From positions 76,522 to 140,521 of the forward strand of contig OMXX01000031.1 of the NCBI GenBank assembly GCA_900315105.1: 64,000 bases of DNA. The letters are read 5' to 3'. Below the pieces are notes generated by a model. That model worked only from the letters and a program-made list of their open reading frames with translations, made no database searches and was not told the origin of the DNA. The DNA comes from an uncultured Prevotellaceae bacterium. GTDB taxonomy: Bacteria; Bacteroidota; Bacteroidia; Bacteroidales; Bacteroidaceae. Positions 44,919-51,769 of this stretch are shown in pieces. Positions within the stretch are counted from its first letter, which is position 1. Each line of letters starts with the position of its first letter. The position numbers were made by a program, and so were the translations under genes.

Positions 44919-46208
44919 ATGAGCAAGAAGAATTATCGTTTTGAGACATTACAGCTTCACGTAGGACAGGAACAGGCAGATCCAGCAACCGATTCACGCG
45001 CTGTGCCTATCTATCAGACTACAAGTTACGTATTCCATAACTCTCAGCATGCAGCCGACCGTTTCGGACTTCGCGATGCAGGTAATATATATGGTCGTCT
45101 GACCAACTCAACACAGGGTGTATTCGAAGATCGCGTAGCTGCCCTTGAAGGTGGTGTAGCAGGTCTCGCTGTTGCCTCTGGTGCAGCAGCCATCACCTAC
45201 GCTCTCCAGAACATCGTGCAGGCTGGTGACCACATCGTAGCAGCCGACAACCTCTATGGTGGTAGCTACAACCTCATCACCCACACCCTCTCTACTCAGG
45301 GTATCAGCAACACAATCATCAACGTAAACGACCTTGAAGCTCTCGAGGCAGCAATCAAGCCTAATACTAAAGTAGTATATGCCGAGACATTCGGCAACCC
45401 TAACTCTGACGTTCTCGACCTTGAAGGCGTTGCAGCTGTTGCTCACAAGCATGGCATCCCATTCATCGTTGACAACACCTTCGGCACACCTTATCTCATC
45501 CGTCCTCTTGAGCATGGAGCAGATATCGTTGTTCATTCAGCAACCAAGTTCCTCGGCGGTCATGGCACATCACTCGGCGGTGTAATCGTTGATGGCGGTA
45601 AGTTCGACTGGAAGGCTAATCCTGACAAGTTCCCTACTCTCGCAAAGCCAGATCCATCATACCACGGTATCGTATTCGCTGATGCTGTAGGTGCTGCTGC
45701 ATACGTTACACGTATCCGTGCCGTCATTCTCCGTGACACAGGCGCAGCTATCTCTCCATTCAACGCATTCATTCTCCTGCAGGGCGTAGAGACTCTGAGC
45801 CTTCGCGTAGAGCGTCACACAGAGAATGCTCTGAAAGTTGTTGATTTCCTCGCTAAGCATCCAAAGGTAAGCAAGGTCAACCACCCTGCTCTCGAGAGTC
45901 ATCATGACCACAAGCTCTATCAGAAATACTTCCCTAACGGTGGCGGCAGCATCTTCACATTCGAGATCAAGGGCGGACAGGAAGAGGCTTGGAAGTTCAT
46001 CGATGCCTTGCAGATATTCTCTCTGCTTGCCAACGTAGCCGACGTGAAGAGTCTCGTTATCCATCCTTACACCACAACTCACTCACAGCTCTCACCAGAG
46101 GAATTGGCAGAGCAGCACATCACACCTTCTACAGTTCGCCTGAGCATCGGTACAGAGCATATCGACGATATCATCGAAGACCTCAGCCAGGCACTCGATA
46201 AGATTTGA
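44919..46208 (+). CDS. metY: O-acetylhomoserine sulfhydrylase (aminocarboxypropyltransferase)
   Basis: 429 residues of the Cys/Met-metabolism PLP family, MSKKNYRFETLQLHVGQEQA onward. The PLP lysine is in VVHSATKFLGGHGTSLGG; IYQTTSYVF, YGRLTNSTQ and AVASGAAAITYAL are the phosphate and substrate sites. The extra ~50-residue loop (RAVILRDTGAAISPFNAFIL region) and length distinguish it from cystathionine synthases. It makes homocysteine from O-acetylhomoserine and sulfide. Confidence 0.93.
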   Translation: MSKKNYRFETLQLHVGQEQADPATDSRAVPIYQTTSYVFHNSQHAADRFGLRDAGNIYGRLTNSTQGVFEDRVAALEGGVAGLAVASGAAAITYALQNIVQAGDHIVAADNLYGGSYNLITHTLSTQGISNTIINVNDLEALEAAIKPNTKVVYAETFGNPNSDVLDLEGVAAVAHKHGIPFIVDNTFGTPYLIRPLEHGADIVVHSATKFLGGHGTSLGGVIVDGGKFDWKANPDKFPTLAKPDPSYHGIVFADAVGAAAYVTRIRAVILRDTGAAISPFNAFILLQGVETLSLRVERHTENALKVVDFLAKHPKVSKVNHPALESHHDHKLYQKYFPNGGGSIFTFEIKGGQEEAWKFIDALQIFSLLANVADVKSLVIHPYTTTHSQLSPEELAEQHITPSTVRLSIGTEHIDDIIEDLSQALDKI

Positions 46209-46234
46209 TATTGTTAGTATAAGGACAAAAGACT

Positions 46235-46277
46235 AAGGTCAAAGGACTAAGGCTATGAGCTAAAGCCCTTTGACCTT
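46235..46277 (+). terminator. hairpin after metY
   Basis: AAGGTCAAAGG (46235-46245) pairs perfectly with CCTTTGACCTT (46267-46277), but no strong T run follows. The sequence is of the simple-repeat type (GTCAAAAGAC) also seen inside the ATPase linker. Confidence 0.5.
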
Positions 46278-46341
46278 AAACATTTTGAAACTTAGACTTT
46301 AAGCTTTAGACCGCAGACTCAAACTTTATACAAAAACAAAC

Positions 46342-46989
46342 ATGAACAAATTTATAATCGCAGATAATCAAGAGCTTACGCGCTTCGCATTGGAGAGCCT
46401 GATTCGACAGAAAGAGCACGGAGATATATTCTACGCCCACGACAAGGCTGGACTCGTGCAATTACTGAAAGAGCATGAGGATGCTGTGGTATTACTCGAT
46501 TACACGCTATTCGACTTTGCCGACGAAAACCAACTTCTAATTATTGCCGAGCGTTTTGCATTGGCACAATGGATTCTAATTAGTGAAGAACTAACCCCTC
46601 AGTTCCTGCGCCGTATAGTCTATCTGTCCAATCAGTTCAGCATCGTATTCAAGGATGGCACGTTGAAAGATGTCCGCGATGCCCTTGAAGCTGTAAGCCA
46701 TCACAATCGTCATATCAGCCAGCGTGTACTGGAAAGCATCCTCAACCAGCAGCAACAGGAGCAGGAGGAACAGCCAAGCATACTGACAGAAACCGAGACG
46801 GAGATTGTTAGAGCCATCGCCCAAGGCAAGACCACGAAAGAAATTGCCAACGAGCGCTATTCAAGCATACACACCATCACCACGCACCGTAAGAACATCT
46901 TCCGAAAACTCGGAGTCAACACCGCCCACGAGGTCATAAAATACGCCCTCAGAGCCGGTCTCGTTGATTCCTCAGAATTCTATATTTAG
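46342..46989 (+). CDS. LuxR/NarL-type DNA-binding response regulator
   Basis: 215 residues. Residues ~1-120 look like a receiver domain (FIIADNQELTRFALESLI; phospho-acceptor candidate Asp in VVLLDYTLFDF; FKDG with the conserved Lys), although the N-terminal acidic pair is DN. A Gln/Glu linker (QQQQEQEEQ) leads to a LuxR helix-turn-helix (TETETEIVRAIAQGKTTKEI, SIHTITTHRKNIFRKLGVNT). No sensor kinase is adjacent. Confidence 0.88.
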   Translation: MNKFIIADNQELTRFALESLIRQKEHGDIFYAHDKAGLVQLLKEHEDAVVLLDYTLFDFADENQLLIIAERFALAQWILISEELTPQFLRRIVYLSNQFSIVFKDGTLKDVRDALEAVSHHNRHISQRVLESILNQQQQEQEEQPSILTETETEIVRAIAQGKTTKEIANERYSSIHTITTHRKNIFRKLGVNTAHEVIKYALRAGLVDSSEFYI

Positions 46990-47220
46990 GGTGGGTCTCT
47001 CTTTTTGGGTTCACAATATACTGAACCTTTTTTGCTTTTGCATATACCCAATGCGCCATACTCTGACAGAAGGGGTGTCTAAAATGGACACCCCTTTTTT
47101 CATTCCTAAGGGATTCTGTGCGGGGATTAACACTAAAATCCTTATTGTTACCTGTTACTTGTTACTGAGAGTGTTTTCGACTTTCACTTCTTATATTTCC
47201 TTTCATACGCAAAGACGCGA
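46990..47220 (+). repeat. left arm of long imperfect inverted repeat
   Basis: In order it contains GGTCTCTCTTTTTGGGTTCAC, AATGCGCCATACTCTGACAG, CATTCCTAAGGGATTCTGTG, CGGGGATTAACACTAA and TTGTTACCTGTTACTTGTTAC, all present in the same order on the opposite strand between 50930 and 50516. In the right arm the middle is expanded by a series of hairpins. Confidence 0.75.
47072..47100 (+). terminator. terminator of the LuxR-type gene
   Basis: GGGGTGTC (47072-47079) pairs with GACACCCC (47087-47094) and is followed by six T. It lies inside the left copy of the inverted repeat shared with 50.5-50.9 kb. Confidence 0.82.
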
Positions 47221-47284
47221 AGTCGCAAAGATTTATTCTGAACACGGAAAGCACGGAACAAATGAAAATAATAATCCTCACAAT

Positions 47285-47480
47285 ACTGACTTACGCCCTG
47301 AAGGGGCAAGGTTTGCACTTAGCCCAGGGCATCGCCCCGCGGTTTTGTATCCAATGTGATTTCATCCGCCCTGAAAGGGCATAAGCATCATCATATAAAG
47401 GCTTTTGCCCCGATGGGGCGATTGTCCGTCCATTCTCATTCCCAAGGCGATGCCTAGGGCTATGGGCTTGTTTGGCTTGC
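47285..47480. repeat. GCCCTGAAAGGGC-type dispersed palindromic repeats
   Basis: CGCCCTGAAGGGGCAAGG, CCCAGGGCATCGCCCC, CCGCCCTGAAAGGGCATAAG, GCCCCGATGGGGCGATTG and GCGATGCCTAGGGC follow one another. Short GC palindromes of this type are common between Bacteroidetes genes. Confidence 0.65.
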
Positions 47481-47503
47481 AGCCCGCTTTCGTTTCTTTC
47501 GTG

Positions 47504-47650
47504 CCTTCGTTGTACCTCCCTTCTACCTCCCTTGCTACTCCCATTTTTCTCCCATTCTAAGGAACGGACTTGGAACGGATTAGAAACGGACCTGAAACGG
47601 ACTTGGAACGGAGGTACAACGGATTTACAACGGATTTACAACGGAACAGC
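47504..47650. repeat. 11-bp phased array, copy 7
   Basis: CC at 47504, 47515 and 47526, with CCC at 47518, 47529, 47540 and 47551; then, after ATTCTAAG, GG at 47566, 47577, 47588, 47599, 47610, 47621, 47632 and 47643, eight in perfect register. Right units are NAACGGANNTN. It lies in a large gene-free stretch between convergent genes. Confidence 0.85.
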
Positions 47651-47837
47651 ATCAAAAGGGAAACCCGAGCATTTTTCGCGTATTTTCATCGGTTTTCAAG
47701 CATTCAGAACAAGGCGAATCAGCCCGAAATTAATGCTTATTGAGACTGTCAGCCGACTATACCCTACCCATCATTTTGTCATAACAGCCTCATTATCTTT
47801 ATCTTAGGTAATCCTAACAAGCAAGCGCAATCACGAC

Positions 47838-47992
47838 CAGTAACAAGTAACAGGTAACAATAAGGATTTTTGTGCGCCCAAATTTTACGGAATTATTCTA
47901 AGGAGTTTATATACCTTATTATATATAGAAATAATAAAATAGGCAGCTGCTTAAAACTAATTTTCTTATTGTTACTTGTTACCTGTTACCGA
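47838..47992. repeat. GTTACCTGTTACTTGTTAC repeats
   Basis: A copy on the minus strand at 47839-47866 and a variant on the plus strand at 47966-47992 form an inverted pair; further copies lie at 47147-47166 and 50579-50606. No gene is visible from 47651 to 48285 otherwise. Confidence 0.6.
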
Positions 47993-48285
47993 CCGCGTCT
48001 TTGCGTCTTTTCCTGATTTGGTTTACAGTTTTGGTTATAATTAAACTGCGCTTGTTGACATCGTTCTGAAATAGTTGTCGTATTCCTGAAAAGGTTGTCA
48101 TCATTCCATTTTGTGAACGCAGGTATTGATGTGTTTTTGAAAACCACCGCCCTGATTTAGGGCACTGGTTTGTTATATCTCTGTGCCGATGACTCCCTAA
48201 AACACGGACTCATCTATTTACTCGGAACGCAACTTATGTATGGCAAATGCAAAGGGGGTCGTGAAATGCTACCCCCTTTATAATT

Positions 48286-48475
48286 TCAGATAAATCAGAT
48301 TAATCCGTTTCTTTTATTTTGACCACAGATAACACAGATTTTACGGATTATCTCGCTTGCGCTCGTGATTGACATCTGTGACTTGCTTTAGCTTGATGAG
48401 CTTTGCGAATAAATCCGAGATATCTGTGGTTAATAAAAAAAGAAACGGATTTATCTGATTTATCTGATTTTAATT
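48286..48475. repeat. inverted repeat of the ATCAGATAAATCCGTTTC type
   Basis: AGATAAATCAGATTAATCCG with TTTCTTTTATTTTGACCACAGATA (48286-48332) is mirrored by TATCTGTGGTTAATAAAAAAAG and AAACGGATTTATCTGATTT (48430-48475). A further single copy is at 48544-48575. It can form a long hairpin. No coding region is visible here. Confidence 0.65.
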
Positions 48476-48602
48476 TTCTGAATATAATTTACTGATTTCA
48501 TTTACTGACAATTTACTTTCTGCCCAAGGGCGCAAGCCTTTCCTTTCAGATACATCAGATACATCCGTTTCCTTTTCCAATCATTCCGCGCAAGCGGAGT
48601 TT

Positions 48603-48755
48603 CTACATCACACCATACTCATCTTCTATGGTGTCATTATCATCGTCAAAGATCTTTAGTTTATTTTGCTCCAGACTGGCAGTTTGAAGTAAATGCTCAC
48701 GATGACGTATGTTGTATAGCCTCATAATAGGCTGGGTGTATTGCTTCTTTTCCAT
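48603..48755 (-). CDS. small 50-residue acidic-tailed protein
   Basis: From the ATG at 48755: MEKKQYTQPIMRLYNIRHRE, HLLQTASLEQNKLKIFDDDN, DTIEDEYGVM, then TAG at 48603. The layout (basic start with YTQPxMxLYxIxHxxHLLQTS, acidic end) recalls small Prevotella proteins beginning KKxYxKPxMxVYxL that are often found near secreted proteins; their role is unknown. It lies 100 bases downstream of the BspA-like gene in the same direction and may be co-transcribed with it. Confidence 0.55.
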   Translation of the reverse strand: MEKKQYTQPIMRLYNIRHREHLLQTASLEQNKLKIFDDDNDTIEDEYGVM

Positions 48756-48775
48756 GTTGAAAAAATTTTAAAATT

Positions 48776-48853
48776 AGACCCTCTAAATCTCCCTGCGTAG
48801 GGAGACTTTCTTTCGCGTCAGACTTCCCCCTATGCAGGGGGACTGAGGGGGTC
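48776..48853. repeat. double GC-rich repeat between the BspA-like gene and the small gene
   Basis: GACCCTCTAAATCTCCCTGCG with TAGGGAGACTTT and CTTCCCCCTATGCAGGGGGA with CTGAGGGGGTCTG give two nested dyads, CCCTGCGTAGGG and CCCCCTATGCAGGGGG, closed by GACCC/GGGTC ends. Same class as 31272-31310. Confidence 0.7.
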
Positions 48854-48855
48854 TG

Positions 48856-50355
48856 TTACTTTACTACCACTTTCTTATTTCCGTTAATGTAAATGCCACG
48901 CTGTGTAGGCTTGCCGTTAAGGCGGGTGCCGTCGAGCGAGAACCAGTCGTTCTGCAAGGCGTTATCGTCAGAAGACAGGGCGTTAATGCCTGTTGTCTCG
49001 TTGGCAAAAACCATATTAAGGATAGGCTTAGCCCCGTTCTCTATGTTGAGTGGAAGGAAAGCCTTGTTAAACGGAACATACTCGCCTGTGTATTTGTGGA
49101 AACCGAAGCCTGCCGATGTGTTGCCCATTGTGTAAATCGCATCAGCACCGCTGATATTAGATATAACATCGCTGCGCAAAGTCCTCTTGCTGATACCGCG
49201 CAGATCATTGCCGTTTGTGTCGCTGCTCCCGGAATTAGTAAGAGTCATTACAGGATTGTCTGTTGACTTCAGTATTACCGCTGTGCCTGAATTAACAATC
49301 CCGTCAGCCACCTCCGTCAGCACAAGCGATGAGCCATCCACAGTTGCTTTATACAACGTTGTATTCTCATCTGGCTGAAAGTTATAGCCGTCGTTATAGA
49401 AGGTCGTCCATTTGTCTCCGTTTACATTGCTTGCCGTAAGATTCATTGTCACAGTAGCAGGGGTTTCATAAAAAGCAAATGCGCCAATCTTCGGATTGCT
49501 ATTTAGAGTAACCGATCTAAGGCTGCTACAATTCTCAAATGCGAAACTACCAATGCTCGTCACGCTGTTAGGGATGGTGACAGATTCAAGGCTGCTACAT
49601 TCCTGAAATGCGTGACCACCAATGCTCGCCACATAATACTCGGTGCCATTTATTATAGTGGTGGCAGGGATATTCAAGGCTCCTGCGGGCTTACCTCCTT
49701 CATACCCTAACACCCTTGCTTGTCTTAGCTCTTCATTGGTGATAGTGTATCTCAATTTATACCATACAGCATAAAGCGTCTGATTGCCAGTTAAGGTTAT
49801 TATATCATTAGTACGATATTGGACTGCTCCCGTCGATGATGTTGACCAACCCAAAAATGTATAATCTGCACGGGTAGGTTCAACACTTTCCGATAGTGTA
49901 TAGGTGGGATTAAGACTTGAGACTGAAATCGTTTTGGAATCTGCGCCCTCATAGTTGGTATCCAGAGTGAGCGTATAGCTTTTATCCCATATCGCATAAA
50001 GCGTCGTATTGCCAGTTAAGGTTATTTTGTCATTAGTACGATATTGTACATCTCCCGTTGATGATGTTGACCAACCACAAAATATATAACCTTCACGAGT
50101 AGGTTCATCAACTGATGTTAACGTATAGGTGGTATGGACGGAAATTGGAACTTCAACCATTGCAACAGCACATCCCTGATAGTTTGCGTGCAGGTAAAGT
50201 CGGTATATTTTTGGTATAATAACCTGTGCCCAAGCACTTGCCGTAGTCAACAACATGACGAGAAGAGTAATAACCACTCGTCGCATGGAGATAATTCCGA
50301 CGTGTGAGACTTTACTCTCCGTCAGAAATGATAAAGTCATTCTTTGCGTGCTCAT
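48856..50355 (-). CDS. BspA-like surface protein with InlB-type B-repeats and leucine-rich repeats
   Basis: 499 residues. A signal-like stretch MRRVVITLLVMLLTTASAWA begins at residue 24; the first 23 residues may be an N-terminal extension, or the ATG at 50286 may be used. Two Listeria-Bacteroides repeats follow (REGYIFCGWSTSSTGDVQYR and RADYTFLGWSTSSTGAVQYR), then BspA-type leucine-rich repeats (HAFQECSSLESVTIPNSVTS), a beta domain, and a C-terminus WFSLDGTRLNGKPTQRGIYI ending NKKVVVK, a tail pattern frequent on Prevotella exported proteins and reminiscent of type IX sorting domains. Confidence 0.85.
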   Translation of the reverse strand: MSTQRMTLSFLTESKVSHVGIISMRRVVITLLVMLLTTASAWAQVIIPKIYRLYLHANYQGCAVAMVEVPISVHTTYTLTSVDEPTREGYIFCGWSTSSTGDVQYRTNDKITLTGNTTLYAIWDKSYTLTLDTNYEGADSKTISVSSLNPTYTLSESVEPTRADYTFLGWSTSSTGAVQYRTNDIITLTGNQTLYAVWYKLRYTITNEELRQARVLGYEGGKPAGALNIPATTIINGTEYYVASIGGHAFQECSSLESVTIPNSVTSIGSFAFENCSSLRSVTLNSNPKIGAFAFYETPATVTMNLTASNVNGDKWTTFYNDGYNFQPDENTTLYKATVDGSSLVLTEVADGIVNSGTAVILKSTDNPVMTLTNSGSSDTNGNDLRGISKRTLRSDVISNISGADAIYTMGNTSAGFGFHKYTGEYVPFNKAFLPLNIENGAKPILNMVFANETTGINALSSDDNALQNDWFSLDGTRLNGKPTQRGIYINGNKKVVVK

Positions 50356-50405
50356 TTTCTGTTTTATTTTGTTTAGTTAATAGGTTAATAATTAGCTGTT
50401 TGTCA

Positions 50406-50451
50406 TTTTTGCACGAGTGCAAAAATATACAAAAAAACTGATACTTCCAAA
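50406..50451 (-). promoter_or_regulatory. promoter of the BspA-like gene with overlapping palindrome
   Basis: TTTG (50448-50451), a 20-base spacer and TATTTTTG (50420-50427) on the minus strand. TTTTTGCAC-GA-GTGCAAAAA (50406-50425) is a perfect palindrome covering the -7 box and the predicted transcription start, a possible operator or 5' hairpin. Confidence 0.7.
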
Positions 50452-50515
50452 TTTATCAAGAAAAAACTTGAAAAACAGTCTTATTATCTTATCGTTTAAT
50501 TTCTAAATCTCTAAT

Positions 50516-50935
50516 CTCTTACTTGTGTCTCTGCGTTGAAAGGAAATATAAGAAGCGGAAGTCGAGAATCACTCCCCGGTAACAAGTAACAGGTAACAAT
50601 AAGGAAATTAGTGTTAATCCCCGCACAGAATCCCTTAGGAATAAAAAAAGGAGGCCCTGAATCAGGGCCTCCTCAGAGGAGGACAAGATTCATAAGGGGG
50701 GTCGGGATTCACGACCTCCTTTGGAAGAGAACAAAATTCATAACGGCGTCGCGATTCGCGACACCATGTCAAAAGAAGAAAAGATGATAACAAGCTGACG
50801 CACCAAATCAGTGCATTAGGTAAAAGAAGAGACAAGCAGGGTGAACGAATCGTTCAGTCAGAGTATGGCGCATTGAGTATGTAGAAAGCAAAAAAGGTTC
50901 AGTTCATTGTGAACCAAAAAAATAGAGACCCTATG
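50516..50935 (-). repeat. right arm of long imperfect inverted repeat
   Basis: Read on the minus strand it repeats the order of 46990-47220 (TTTTGGTTCACAATG, AATGCGCCATACTCTGAC, ATTCCTAAGGGATTCTGTGC, ATTGTTACCTGTTACTTG). Between these blocks it has an extra ~190 bases of hairpins. The two arms flank about 3.3 kb that includes the BspA-like gene. Confidence 0.75.
50650..50915 (-). repeat. ladder of six hairpins with GATTC-like loops
   Basis: Centres near 50661, 50708, 50755, 50807, 50849 and 50905. Stems are GGAGGCCCTGA/TCAGGGCCTCC, GTCG/CGAC, GTCGCG/CGCGAC, GCAC/GTGC, TGAACG/CGTTCA and GGTTCA/TGAACC. The centre bases of five are ATTC, GAAT or AATC variants. TTATGAATnTTGT follows two of the stems on the minus strand. 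The last one is followed by seven T and may be a terminator. Confidence 0.7.
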
Positions 50936-50953
50936 GGTTATCCAATTAACACA

Positions 50954-50989
50954 AAAATCCCTGCAATGCAAACGCATCACAGGGATTTT
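50954..50989 (-). terminator. terminator after the beta-barrel gene
   Basis: AAAATCCCTG (50954-50963) pairs with CAGGGATTTT (50980-50989) with an inner ATGC/GCAT stem; on the minus strand TTTTTG follows. Nearly the same stem is used after rpoC. Confidence 0.78.
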
Positions 50990-51011
50990 CTATATAGAAT
51001 GATTGTTATTC

Positions 51012-51623
51012 TTACAAGTCAAACTTATAGCCGCAAGTTAACTGGAAGTAACTATGGTGTGATTTTTCATCACCCATACTCAGAGTGCTTGTAAGTTCAA
51101 GAGCATATTTTAGATCCAATTTAAACTGTCCAAATGTGAATGCCATACCTACAGGCACACTAAGAGCGAAAGAAGACATATCTATGCCTCCGTCTTTCAA
51201 ATACTTCTTAATGCCATTAACCGTTACTGACTCACCACCATAAGAAACCTTAACAGCATCGTCCACAAGGAAGCCTGGCTGCAATCCTGCAAAGAGAGCG
51301 AACTTTGGAGAGAAGTAGTGATTTACGGTTACAGGAACATTGATATAATCCATCTTAAAAACCAAATCAGCACCACCAGCACTTTCAGCAACTCCCTGCT
51401 GAGAATACTGTGCACCGAATGCGATTGATGTTTTTGAATTGAGGGCATGTTCTGCTTCTGCACCTACATTAAAGCCAATACGAAACTCTGAATCATCCCA
51501 GTTCGTCATATTTGCAAAGTTGAGACCTGCCTTTGGAGTGAGATACCATGCCCCTTTCTATAACTGGGCAAATCCAGAAACACTTGCAAGCAAGAGGCTT
51601 GCCATTAATAATAATTTCTTCAT
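51012..51623 (-). pseudogene. outer membrane beta-barrel (PorT/OmpA-like) protein with amber codon after the signal peptide
   Basis: The frame begins MKKLLLMASLLLASVSGFAQ (51621-51623 ATG), then L, a TAG at 51558-51560, and continues KGAWYLTPKAGLNFANMTNW without shift to a normal aromatic C-terminus (LTCGYKFDL) typical of beta barrels. Counting through the stop it has 203 codons. The next ATG (51509) lacks a signal peptide and could not give an exported protein. A single CAG to TAG change explains it. The promoter and terminator are intact, so the inactivation is recent, or is a sequencing error. Confidence 0.8.
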
Positions 51624-51652
51624 TTTTTCGACATTTATATTTTTAAACGCTG

Positions 51653-51684
51653 CAAAAATACGAAAAAACATCCAATCCACCAAA
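51653..51684 (-). promoter_or_regulatory. promoter of the beta-barrel gene
   Basis: TTTG (51681-51684), a 20-base spacer and TATTTTTG (51653-51660) on the minus strand, about 30 bases ahead of the ATG at 51623. Confidence 0.75.
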
Positions 51685-51711
51685 TAATTGGTCGATTTTC
51701 GTCAAAACATA

Positions 51712-51745
51712 AAAATCCCTGCAAAACTAACTTTGCAGGGATTTT
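51712..51745 (-). terminator. terminator of the rpoBC operon
   Basis: AAAATCCCTGCAAA (51712-51725) pairs with TTTGCAGGGATTTT (51732-51745) over 14 bases with loop ACTAAC; TTATG follows on the minus strand. Confidence 0.85.
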
Positions 51746-51769
51746 CTATTTAGAATGATATGTCAATTC

